A stretch of 64,000 bases of DNA from Macrothele yani (taxonomy: Eukaryota; Arthropoda; Arachnida; Araneae; Macrothelidae), in assembly GCA_039090855.1 (NCBI GenBank), contig CM077023.1, forward strand, positions 85,721,127-85,785,126, written 5' to 3'. A model generated the notes under the pieces. The model was not told the origin of the DNA, searched no databases, and worked only from the letters and a program-made list of their open reading frames with translations. Below, piece by piece: positions 45,908-56,722 of the stretch. Numbering within the stretch: position 1 is the stretch's first letter; each line of letters opens with the position of its first letter. The position numbers were made by a program, and so were the translations under genes.

Positions 45908-46634
45908 TCCTTCACAATCGTTAATTATATTAGGGAGAACACAGAGATACCTCAAATAACTTCCTTCTGTCCTTAATGTCTTTAAAATAATTACATAGGA
46001 TAATATTTTATCCTGCTTCTCAGAAGATAATTTTATAAATATGCAGAGAGGTGTTGCTCAGATTGGTGTATAAATTTAGTGCGTGAGCCTGAGAAGAAAA
46101 ACATACCCGGTGGTGAGAGGGAAAGAATACAGTATAACCTGTGAAAGATTGAAAGGATACTGAAACATTTAGAAAAGGTAACAAATGCACTAAGATAAAG
46201 CATAGGAATTGAAAAAAGAAAAAAGTGGAGAGGAGGAAGGCAAAACACAAAGATTGATGGATACTGAAACAAAAATAAACGAGGTTCTGTTTTTTTTTTT
46301 TTTTTTTTTTTTTGAAAGATACGCTGATTTTTCTTTTATGCACGTCTTTTTTTATCTTTGTATGTTCAATATCTCCTTTTTGACTGCCGTGATTCACTCG
46401 ATGTTCTGCCTTTTTCGCACTCTCTCTTTAACTTCCTTTTTACGCCTGCGGTTTAACCAAACCAGTAAAGGTTGAAGGCTAGAGGAATCGCCTACCTCTA
46501 ATATAGAATAACGGACTCTAGGGTACGGAAACAATCAGAAAAAAAAAAAAAGAATTACGACGCTCTTGCCACTGCTTGGGTACAGGCTTTTGGCCATCAC
46601 TGAATATTTATTATGTTTTCAGTTAATAACTTCT
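45908..46634. other. AT-rich spacer with a T run
   Basis: A T run of about 24 (46290-46313). No gene was recognised. Confidence 0.45.
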
Positions 46635-46642
46635 ACTGGTTT

Positions 46643-46745
46643 CAGGGCCGGATTAAGAGGGGGGACTACTATAGGGGCTATAGCCTTGGGGTCCACCATG
46701 ACCAAGGGCCCAGGAAGCATGCCTGGGCAAATAATTGATAGTTCG

Positions 46746-46783
<38 letters not shown>

Positions 46784-47295
46784 TTATAAAATTCGTAATT
46801 TCATTTTTGTCTCGAATGATTTCCACTTGGTCAGAAACAGAGGCTGGAAGACGAACAGATTTTAAAGCAGTGACTCACCAAGGCTAAAGGTTTCATGTTG
46901 CTTCGTACAGCGGAGTCGGCGAGACAGTTTCAGCTTTTTCACTACCATCCGCCCACACCTCCCAATTTACACTTGGAACTGTTGATGGTCGAAGTCTCCT
47001 GAGGCTTCAGCGTACATAATAACATATATGCACTAAGAAAAGTATGCAATGCTAAATCATTAGAAAATTCAAGACAAAATCTAGGAATCGTAAGCTTTTA
47101 ACTCATGTGCTTGAAAGAATAAGGAAAAATACAGTGACTTATTATGAAAACTCTGCTGATAATTTAGCAGCTACAGTTTCGAGTTTTAACGGACTCCATA
47201 ACAATTCCCCGTTATAACGTTATAAGTCCTTTCGGGGGGAGGGGGCACTCAAATGTCTTAGCCTTAGGACCCACTGAGGCCTTAATCCGGCCCTG
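46643..47295. mobile_element. hAT-type MITE
   Basis: Terminal inverted repeat CAGGGCCGGATTAAG at both ends. Flanks ACTGGTTT (46635-46642) and ACTGGTTC (47296-47303) are an 8-bp duplication with one difference. Matching subterminal words (TAGCCTT and GGTCC types) lie inside. 653 bp, non-coding, and contains a GA microsatellite. Confidence 0.9.
46750..46782. repeat. (GA)n microsatellite
   Basis: About sixteen GA units inside the hAT MITE. Confidence 0.95.
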
Positions 47296-47559
47296 ACTGG
47301 TTCCCTGCCGTCGAGTAATTATCTATACCAACGCAACTAAAAGAAAAGAAAAAAATTTGAAACTCATGTGCAGGAATTTCTAATTTCCCCACTTAATATT
47401 CTGCATTAAACTACAATTGCTCTAAATTAAGCCCTCCTTTAGTAATAAATCGCTATGTAGAGCTTTCAGAGGGAGGTTTTTTGAAGGACTGAAAGAAAAA
47501 CAGTATAAAATGAATTGAAGTTTATGTAAGAGCAAATGAATCAAATTCGACGTAAGCAG

Positions 47560-47820
47560 CAAGTGCCCTAGTATTTAGAGTAACCGCCTTCTGACCAGGT
47601 GGTCACTGAATCGATCCCAGGTAGGTTGAGTTGTCCTGAAACGTACTCGCCGTGCGCCGAATGGGCACGTTAAGCTGTCGGTTTTGGGAGATATAGGACC
47701 ACCCGTTGCAAATAAGGTTACCTATTACTTCGCGTCGTCTTTGTTCTCTCTCCCTGGAAGTGCCCGTTGTGACGTCATAGTCTGGTAATCTGTCGACTCG
47801 CACTTTCAATCTGGCACTAA
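47560..47820 (+). mobile_element. Candidate second SINE family
   Basis: The head reads AGTATTTAGAGTAACCGCC then GTGGTCACTGAATCGATCCC, resembling a decayed tRNA with box A and box B spacing. The body has CCGTGCGCCGAATGGGCACG and GTTAAGCTGTCGG, unlike the main SINE. No A tail is clear. It could instead be unrelated unique sequence. Confidence 0.4.
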
Positions 47821-50800
47821 CATTTCTCTCACCTATCTACTTTTTGGAGTACCTGATCCTCTAGGTTTAATCTAATGTAACTTCGTTTCTGATACGCTGC
47901 ACAAAAGTCCCATAGGACATAGGAAGTTGCGTCTAAACCTTTCCTGAGAGTGAAAACCCCATGAGAAATTGCTAGGTGTGAGCAGCAAAGAAATCACTGT
48001 GCTTGAACTGGTTAAGCAGTTGTCTCTAAACAGGGTGTAATGGCATAAATATCCCTTTTCAAGCACTGTGTTATATCATCAATATCATTTCCCCATAGGT
48101 TTTGGTGTTGCAATGTTTGTTATCACTGACAATACATTTGTATCACTGTAATCAATTATATCAACAGGAAAAAATCGGTATGTGGTTTATGCTATATGTA
48201 TAGCGAAGGCCAAGTTTGACCGTAGAGCGCCAAATGAGAAACAAACTAAGATAATGAATTACTAATGTCTTAAGAACAGAAGCACGCAGTCAAAGAGCAA
48301 ATTATTTGACATCGTGCCATAAGAAGGAACTGCGCATGAGGTAAGAAAACAATAAGCTCGACACACCTATAAATTTTTCTCTGATACCTTTGGAGGCACG
48401 TGTCAGTTTTGGTAACGTTAACCAAAGTCACTGTTCATTTAGAAAATGTTTATTTATCGCCCAACTTCGAAACTTTTTGTCCACCCACACCTATAGATTC
48501 ATGCCACGTACAAAAGAAATGAAACAGTAGAAACAAATCGACTGTGATATCTCAGTTATTCAGAAAATCAGAAGCTGGAATTATTGAACTTCCTGCCGTA
48601 AACTTTCCATAAATGTTGCATATTTTATGTCCTTTCGAAATTCGAAAATTCAAGCTGCGTAAATGTCCAGAACATGAAACAGGTATATTTTTAATTGAAT
48701 TTTTAAATCCTTAAACTAAGTAAAAATGCAGTATATTTTACAAACCAAACAGAGCTATTTTTTTATTTACAAATCAGTGTGATTAAGCTCTTTATTAATG
48801 AAACATGGATAAGCTTCGAATTTTTCATGGATGAAGCTTCATTTTCAGAGTTAACACAAGCCATAACTTCATGGTGTCTCCTATTTTCTTCTGTCTTCGG
48901 TTCTTACTCTGAAAGAAGCAGAAAAAAGAAAACATTGAACTAAGCATGAGACAAAAATGAAAACATACTATTGGAAAGTTCAATACAATCATCTACATGT
49001 AGCAACACGAAGCTCTTTGAATCAAGACAACTTTTATATTATGAAGTGATTAATACCATTATTTGCATTCAGAATTCATTGCTATCATTTATTTCATGTC
49101 TTATTTGTTTGAGTTATGATATGGAACTTTTAATACAATCGATATAAATATGTCCATGCCATTTTTAAGACTTACAAATTAAAGTCTAAAGTTTTTTTTT
49201 TTTTTTTTTGCCTTAGTATTTCCTTAAACTGCTGATAAAATGCTCCTTTATTTCATTTTTATATCATTTGATGTTGCATTGGCTTTTACTGTGCTAAACA
49301 GCTTTCTATAATACATACAGACCATCCTTCTAGTTAAAATCTGCCAGTGGCAGAAATCAGTTGAACTGAAAACGTATCACTACAGATCCCAAAGATTTGC
49401 ATTTTATACTGGAAGAACAGCATATCTAAAACAGTCTCAGCGTGACTACTTCTACTTACCTTATCGCATCTATAAATAACCGAAATTTTCTTTTGTTTTA
49501 CCTTTTTCGAACACAGTTTTTCACATGTTTCCTCCCTCATAATAAACAAACTCTACTATGCTCACACATCCTAAGGTAAAGACTGTTTAAAACTCTCTTT
49601 AGAGAAGGTTTCTCTGCATCAGGAATAAAGCGAACATCCAAAGGAGTTTCCTAAAGATGCGTTGGAGCAGCCCTTAATAACTTTCGTAACAGAACAGACG
49701 AAGGAAGGTGAGGGGAGAAAGGCGGGGGTAGTAAAAAAATCTGAATTTTGCTTTGTTATGAGAATGTACTCTGAAGGCATCTCCTGGGTGCAGGCATCCT
49801 AGCAGGTCATAAAGGTATTTAGTACAAGACTATTTTTTAATAGTTTCAAAAATTTTCATTTCGGAAAAAGCTTTTTTTTTTATTTTATTTTTTTATTTTC
49901 GAGTTCTTTTTTTTTTTTTCTCACAAAAAATGTAGATTCTTTAAAATTGATTCCAAACACATAAATACACGTGAATCGGTGAAATATGCATCTCTTACAT
50001 CTGAAAGTATACTCAAAGTATAGAAGAATCGAAATTAGATTAACGCGTGAGATTTAAAACTGTGCCACGTCGAAGTACAATATTTCGAAAGGAGTAGGCA
50101 TTTCATTTCTGCGGAGTCAGAAAAGACACAGATGGGATAGGGAAAACAAAATTCATAGCTGAACGTCTGCTTTTTTTTTCGTTTCAGCAAGGAAGACTAG
50201 CATGAATTTTTTTGCTTGATGTTGCTCAATCATTCGGCGTGACCGTTGCAAGAACCAAAGCGGTACGTGAACATTTTGGCACAGAGTCGGAATGAGAAAC
50301 ACAGAGTGCCGAAAACAAAAAAAAGAAATAAACTACTGATGCACTTTAGATAAGTCGTGTAATGTGGTTTACAGGCGATGTCTGCACCAAATGAAGAAAT
50401 ACGATTTTAATGCTTGTAATCGTTGATGTCTGCAGGAAAGTCAGAGATGTTTAAAAGCTTTAGCGGCGCTAAGGCACTGTATTTTTAGGCTTAGCAGTGC
50501 TGATAGACTTCTAGTGGTTAAATAGTTGCATAATCTGGGCATAGGAATCGTTTCAGGTGATTAGATAGTCGAAAAAATAGGAAATACTGTGTATTATGTG
50601 CAAACATGTTTGTATCTTAACAGAATGTCTGTATTTCAATGGTGAGACTAAAAGTTGGATCATGCAGCTGGGCTCCTCATGCTTCACAAGGGTTCTGGTA
50701 TAATGTCAACTCCTTTGTGTGAACAACACACCTCAGAATTATAGTACGTGACTTCTCCTTTTGTTATGATTACACAGCTAAGAGAAAAATTATATAGGCA

Positions 50801-51306
50801 CAAAGGCTGGCTGACAAGAGTTTTGCAGTTTTTAATGGATGTATGTATTAAACAGCTCGCCACCGGCTACCGACTCCAATAAAAGTAATTTCTGCAGCTT
50901 ATTCTCGGATCCGTTTTATTGGCAACACAAAATAAATTTCCTACACCCAACACATAATCTGAGGTTAATGGCTCATTACTCACACTGAATAGATTTGAAT
51001 GCAAGTGTATCAGTTACATCTATTCAATGTAACTAATAAGTATTATTCGCACTGAATATTTAGAATCATTTGGACAAAGCAGTATTAGAATAAATACTTA
51101 ATATTCTTAGCATGTGCCACCTTCGTAACACCCTTCTACTCAAAATTGCTGAAATTAAGGGATTTTAATAAAATTGACGAAAGTAGTTAGTAATAAAAAT
51201 TCAACAGAAAATGCTAAATAATGAAGCAAACCAGACATTGCTTGAAAATTGTGAGGGTCGTCTTTTCGGATTGTTTTTACCTAATTCGTTCACCACCAAG
51301 GAACTT
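47821..51306. other. Longest quiet stretch: AT-rich DNA without a recognised gene
   Basis: No transposon ends, conserved translation, tRNA-like motif or array was found on either strand. T runs lie near 49193 and 49871. If the window contains host regulatory or intronic DNA, this is the least disturbed place to look. Confidence 0.5.
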
Positions 51307-51535
51307 TTTTTTTTTTTTGATGTTTAACGACCACCGTGAGCAACTCAATGGGCTCACGGGGGTCGTTAAACATGTCGCTCGTCCCTAATTTAGGGCCAAT
51401 GGTCCCAGGTAAGGGAGAGAGCCAGTGTAGGAAGATAAACACAACATCGATGCCTCACTGGGATTCAAACCCGGACTTATCCCCGACCAATGGTCAGAAG
51501 CCAGCGCTTAGACCACTGCTCCAGCGGAGTGGCCC
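51307..51535 (-). mobile_element. tRNA-derived SINE with an inverted 3' duplication
   Basis: Minus-strand copy: a T run, then GTTTAACGACCACCGTGAGC, which recurs inverted at about 51352-51373 (CACGGGGGTCGTTAAAC) inside the body. The rest is regular: TCCCTAATTTAGGGCC, GATGCCTCACTGGGATTC and AGAAGCCAGCGCTTAGACCA with box A. Confidence 0.9.
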
Positions 51536-51879
51536 AAAGTACTTTTTCATTTAGAACTTCATCACTAAACAGAGTGAAGAAACACTCTTCATGGCTAACG
51601 GTGTGAAAGTTGTTCTCTTTTCTCAGGCATTACCATCCCCCTTCCCGTTAGCGTATTGACAGCTGTGCAAGACAGGTAGGACTGTGTGGGCGAATCCAAA
51701 ATAGTGTAGTGCAGGTTGATTCATACCGAACGAAATCCATTTATTTGGTTGTAGACCACGAGTAGGTAGACAAAATAATAAATGTTCACATACTTTGTCT
51801 CAGGCTGGAAAAAGAGACGTTACACCATTCATTGCATTGTGACTTCGCGCTCCGTCCACACATCTAGATGCGACGCTGC

Positions 51880-52650
51880 ATGTTGCTGATATCCTAGTTT
51901 CTTGAGAAATACTGTGGTGGCAACAGATCCGTCAGAATCGCTCGATCCCTGAAGAAACTCTGGATTATCACCATGGGCTCTTTTAACATGCGGCATGTTG
52001 CACTAACTTGCTGGAAGAAACCTTGAACAAGTTCCACGTCGTCCAGTTGTTTTACAAACTATGAGAAAATGAACAGATACGTGGAAGTATCAACAGTTCC
52101 TTCAAAGAAAACGGGACCGAAAATTCTTTGGCCAGGCACCAAACTCCTACTTGCAGTGTTTCTTCGTGAATCACATGAGGATTCTTCGTCACACACATCT
52201 TGTAATTTTGTGAGTTCATGTACCCAAACAGGTGAAGTCAGATGTGCCTTGCACACTTCGTGATATGTTCGCGGCGAATTGCAGATTAAGTCTTAAAGAC
52301 ATTGCGAGTAGCGAACTCTCTCCTACTCAACTGATTTCATCTCTCTCTTACTTAGCTGATTTCATCAACTGGTGAACACTTGTCACTCTGTACGGCTGAA
52401 ACTGTACCTCTTTGGATCATCGCTAACATGCGGAATAAGAGTAACCTAATTCATGGGACAGCCTTCACAGGGAATTCCTGGATGGCTGCTCCAACTTCGC
52501 AAGCACAACCGCTACCGTACTCTCGGACATCTGAGAATGCTATTTTGGGCATTCATCCAAAACAGACAATGCAGTCCCCAATTTTTGGGCCAAATTACGT
52601 GTCTTAGGCTTAGCTGGGACATTGCGTTTTCCATATTTCTTTTAAAATCT
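51880..52650 (-). pseudogene. Mariner-related transposase (VNQLDD / FFQQDGAT type), decayed
   Basis: The minus strand, across several frames, gives an N-terminal segment LSHELGYSYSAC and QFQPYRVTSVHQL. Later come QRIFGPVFFEGTVDTSTYL and VKQLDDVELVQGFFQQVSAT, where the second catalytic Asp is replaced (FFQQV for FFQQD), then MVIIQSFFRDRAILTDL. The layout matches a Tc1/mariner-related family common in insects whose proteins end with PDFFLWG-type motifs; that end is lost. Inverted repeats were not found. Confidence 0.72.
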
Positions 52651-53949
52651 TGTCTGTATCACACGGTATGAGCCGGTATCCAGTAAGTTCACGCGCGAAA
52701 CATAAGCTCCTATAACTTATAAGACATGAAGCAACAATGTCTGACGCATGAGAAATGAGAGACCCTGCAACATATCACCTAGCGTGAACGGGACGAATTA
52801 CTCGCATGTGTTAAACTACTTGGCATGAATGCTCGCGAATTTAAAAGTACTTTGATAGCAACCAGTTCACGATTTAGCGTCACAAATCTAGGTTACGTTT
52901 TATATGATGATTATATTTTCAAATTTCTGATAAGAGAGGAAATTAGATCGACTGAAATTTTCCGCAAGATGAGGCACAGGGAAAGTACCTTACCATTGCA
53001 TGTCTGCAGATTTGCGCAACTAGTTTTCCAAAGGCAGTGAGTAGGTCGTTGTTGGTACTTCATGCAAATGGCAGCTATCACAGATGTGAACATTTTAAGA
53101 CTTTCTTTTAGGAAGCAGACGAATTAAAACCCACGCAATTGGGCCTAAAATATGCAACAGTATTGGAAGTGAAAAGAAACGTATTATTCATGACACATGT
53201 TTTTCAAGAAAGTGTAGGCATGATGTGCCTGAAAGGTTCCGTTTTAAGGCCAGAAGTCATCGCCTGCTTCTGTGTCTCTCATATGCCTAAACGGGACTGG
53301 ACTCGAGGAAATGCCTTTCTTTCTACAGCAAATAGGGACTTGTGACAAAACAGAGGCACGTCTCCTCACTCCAGAATCAAAGCTGTAACGCCACGATAAA
53401 GTAAATCCCCACCTCATGAAATATTCAAAACACATATAGCCTTTTACCTGTAAAAGAATAGTGACGTCGTTTGAGGAACAGATTGTGATTCGTGTCAATT
53501 TTCTTCCACCTCTTTCTAAAGTTAATGCTCAGTATTACAGTAACTTATTCCTCAGTCACATAATCCTCAAAAAGGGCTCAGCAACTGCCAGAGTAAATCA
53601 TACTGATAATTCACCAATAACGGCTCTCTTAACCTGGAGATAAGAAACACTGAACTGTGTTTTGTTTTTTTACAGCCTGGATTTAGCCCCTAGTATCATC
53701 ACCTTTTTATCATATATGCCCTACTCACTCTCCTATACGACGGCAATTAAAACGAGAGGTTGCGACTGAATTTTCGAGGGCAATGTGTACCCTTTAGTGT
53801 GATAATATATAATGTAAAAATCTTCGAACTTTTACCGTCGTGAAAATTTATAACCTAAAGATTTTTGGTAGCTAACGAAACATTCTTCATAGCCAATGCA
53901 GCCTAGTGTAAAAGAAAACTTTTTAAATAGGTTTTTTAAAAGCACAGAT
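52651..53949. other. AT-rich DNA; dispersed repeat scrap near 53830-53949
   Basis: No gene was recognised. TTTTTAAATAGGTTTTTTAAAAG near 53915 belongs to the degenerate dispersed repeat described at 40050. Confidence 0.4.
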
Positions 53950-54706
53950 ATGAAAGCAAATTGAAATGCCCGACTTGTGCCGCAACCGGGCAATATGTAT
54001 CGTGGACAAGAAGGATGTGCACGTGGCGTGAATTATTCAGAGGTGCATCTAGACTGGCCAGATGTCCCAATGTGTGCCAGTGGAATACTCCTCTGCCGAT
54101 AACCGAGCTCCGACCAGATCTGAACCTTTCCCTGATGACTGTTCGAGTCCATCGATTCGTGCGTTTTCCACCAGATCCACACCCTCTCGTCTGCGCGAAA
54201 TAACTGCAAACGAAACTCATCGGAGCAGAGACCCGTCTCCAATCACCCAAAGTCCAATGACGATGTTTTTTCTCCCAGTTGAACTGTACCATCTGGTGAT
54301 GTGGCGTTAGCATTGGAACTCTTGTGGGTCAGTTACTCCCATAACCTATTGAGGCTAATGATCGCCTGATGGGCTTAGGGGAGACGTTTGTGGCACCTCC
54401 CACGTTGAAGCCAGTTTTGATTTGTACCACTGTCGCTGTCCTGTTAGTTTCACCTTTCTCGCGCTTTGGGAGGAGAAAGGTGGATGGTACACTTCAATGT
54501 AGGTGGATATACATTTTCTCTAAGCTGTTCCGGTCTCTGATCTTATGCAATATAATTCTGGAAATGGGGTGTTTCCGATACACTCTTGATATTGTTGAAA
54601 GGGGATACTGCAATTCCCACACCATCTCCGCGATAAAGTGACCCATGCGTGGGACATCCACTATCATTAGTCTTTCAAACTCTGGTAACTCACAAAGTTG
54701 ATCCAT
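53950..54706 (-). pseudogene. Tc1-like transposase, C-terminally truncated
   Basis: The minus strand starts MDQLCELPEFERLMIVDVPR, a helix-turn-helix, then LQYPLSTISRVYRKH. After a decayed gap comes NWEKKHRHWTLGDWRRV, the first catalytic motif CSDEFRLQLFRADERVWIWW in a second frame, and FHWHTLGHLASLDAPLN. It ends before the second and third catalytic residues. It lies 170 bp from the next Tc1 element and is unrelated to it in detail. Confidence 0.82.
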
Positions 54707-55852
54707 ATTGACATCGAATTACCGTCTACGTGAATGCTCTGCTGTCCTCCTACTTATATTCCTGCCAAGCAGTGTGTTCGTTCACTACCGAGAGGATGAC
54801 AGCTTCCCGTTGCCCAGGAACCAGGTTTCCCATGATTTCTGTCTTCTCAGTGTGTGTGTTTGTGTGATGTATACAGCAATTGTACAAAATAATGTGAACA
54901 CCACGCTCAGAGACGTTATTTTTAATGCAGCTGCGTACGTCGTAATACGCAACGGTATCCTCCCCTTTTGGGTTGTAGTAGCTTTGTTTAGAACCTGAGG
55001 TTCTATTTAAGAGCATTTAAAGTGTCTTGTTGCAAAATTTCTTTCAGGGTGACGACGAAATGAGTGACCTAACGGAATTTGAAAGAGGGATAGTTGTTGG
55101 AGGCCGGCTAGTTGGTGCCTCCGTGACAAAAATCGCCAAGGTATTGGGGGCGGGGGTATCAAGAGTTACTGTGTCTAGCGTCATGGCAGCATACCGTGTT
55201 CACGGTAAACTCTCATCTGCGAAACACAAGAGCGGCCGGAAAACGACTGTGACTGATAGAGACAGGGGAGAATTAAAGAGAATTGTTACCATAATAACAC
55301 CACCGCGCCAAAAGTTAGTGCGGTGCTCAATCTGGATCTCCATACCCCAGTATGAACGAAAACAGTGCGAAGGGAACTGCATTAACAAGATATTCATAGC
55401 AGAGCTGCTACTGCAAAATCTCTGGTAACCCAAGTGAATGCACAGCGGCAACGGCAGTGGTGCCAGGAGCTTACAACATAGACTGTAGATGAATGGAAGC
55501 GTGTAATGTGGTCTGTTGAATCCACATTCACACTATTACCCACCGCAGAATGTGTTTACGTGTGGAGAACACCGTAAGAAGCGTACAACCCAGATTGTCT
55601 GCTCCCAACAATACAGCATGCTGGTAGTTTTGTCATGCTCTGGGCGATCATACGGTAGTTTTCAACAGGTCTTCTGATCACCTTGAGAGGATGGATGACT
55701 GGCAAGGCGTATGAAACCATTTTGGCCAACCCAGTCCATCCAATAGCTCAGGCATTGTTTGCTGCAGGATATGCCATCTATCAAGATGATAACGCCCCAC
55801 TTCACAGATCTCGGAATGTCTGCTCATGGTTTGGGGAACATGAAGACGAACT

Positions 55853-56366
55853 ATAACGAAGTGAATTTCTCCGTCATTTTCGGTCTACGCCGGGATTCGA
55901 ACCCGAGTACGCTTATTCCGGAATAAGTTGCTCTACCAATTAAGCTACGCGGACATTTTATTCTGATTCCTATCTGCCTTTATGTCGTGTGCGTCCTTCT
56001 GGCAGGTACGTCACATCTCCTGGTACGTCACATCTCCTGGTACGTCACATCATCTCCCCCTTATTATTTCTTTTTCGAAGTGCTGAAGAAAGGATTCTCT
56101 TATTTTTCCTATCTCGCGGTGTGGAAATAACATCACACCAATGCGAGATTTTGAACGGTCGGGTCATCCGGATAGTTCGGGCGCCATTATAACGAAGTGA
56201 ATTTCTCCGTCATTTTTATCCGCGCCGGGGTTCGAACCCGGGTCCACTCATTCCGGAATAAGTTGCTCTACCAATTAAGCTACGCGGACATTGATTCTAA
56301 TTGCTGTCTGCCTTTATGTCGTGTGCGTCCTTCTGGCAGGTACGTCACATCTCCTGGTACGTCACA
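55853..56366 (-). mobile_element. TRIM-like miniature LTR retrotransposon, copy 3 (best duplication)
   Basis: Direct repeats 55853-56049 and 56189-56366 flank a 139-bp non-coding interior. A perfect 5-bp duplication GAACT (55848-55852, 56367-56371) lies inside the transposase gene, whose reading resumes across it. On the minus strand: the LTR starts TGTGACGTACC, the primer binding site TGGCGCCCGAAC (56175-56186) follows the 5' LTR after two bases, and the tract AAGGGGGAGA precedes the 3' LTR. The left LTR has three, the right two, copies of a 17-bp GGTACGTCACATCTCCT unit. The minus-strand LTR ends in TTAT, not the usual CA. Confidence 0.9.
56219..56288 (-). other. tRNA-like module inside an LTR (Pol III box A and box B)
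   Basis: Minus strand: TCCGCGT pairs with the closing GCGCGGA (one G-T pair). TAGCTTAATTGGTAGAGC forms a D arm and box A, and CGGGTTCGAACCCCG forms the T arm and box B. The anticodon-arm position holds the near-palindrome TTCCGGAA with only a dubious loop, so this is unlikely to be a charging tRNA. The same module sits in every LTR of the family (about 5140, 8755, 9150, 18608, 19016, 55883 and, diverged, 63650). Confidence 0.8.
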
Positions 56367-56722
56367 GAACTTTCACACCTTTCTTGGCCTCCCCAATCAC
56401 CAGACTCAAACATCATCGAGCCACTGTGGTCTGTGTTGGAAAACAGAGTAAGATCCCGTTATCTTTCTCCTGCATCTCTCAAGAACCTGGGGCAGTTTCT
56501 GCATGAAGAATGGTGTAACATCCCTTTAACCACCATCCAGGATTTGCATGGGTCCATTCCGCGGAGGATTCAGGCAGTTTTGAATGCCAAAGGTGGTCCC
56601 ACACCCTATTAGGTACGTAAAACCTTTTTTCCCTAGGTGTTCACATTATTCTGTCCAACCCCTGTACATTGTACATATACTGTAGGCGAGAAATGCAACC
56701 GCTTTGATTTCTGCCTATTATC

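Larger units (their letters stand above)
55060..56612 (+). pseudogene. Tc1-like transposase interrupted by a retrotransposon
   Basis: Starts MSDLTEFERGIVVGGRLVGA, then a helix-turn-helix with ITKIAKVLGAGVSRVTV-like sequence and SGRKTTVTDRDRGELKRIV. A shift follows; VDEWKRVMWSVESTFTLL is the first catalytic region with DES changed to VES. AGYAIYQDDNAPLHRSRNV holds the second Asp. The gene is cut after GEHEDEL by the element at 55853-56366 and resumes LSHLSWPPQSPDSNIIEPLW and RRIQAVLNAKGGPTPY. The third acidic residue is present (NIIEPLW). Stops, shifts and the insertion inactivate it. Confidence 0.9.
54872..56666 (+). mobile_element. Tc1-like transposon, split by a miniature LTR element
   Basis: Inverted ends share AATAATGTGAACACC, and both outer ends begin TACAG; TA lies at 54872-54873 and 56665-56666. 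Without the 519 bp added by the LTR element and its duplication it would be about 1.28 kb, a normal Tc1 size. Confidence 0.92.

Noticed and set aside
46020..46475. Frames of 79-125 residues on both strands
   Set aside because: They run through a long T/A homopolymer (46290-46313), have biased composition, overlap each other on opposite strands and match nothing.
56219..56288. Functional tRNA gene
   Set aside because: The fold is tRNA-like but the anticodon arm is a palindrome without a sound loop, and the module repeats in every LTR of one element family.
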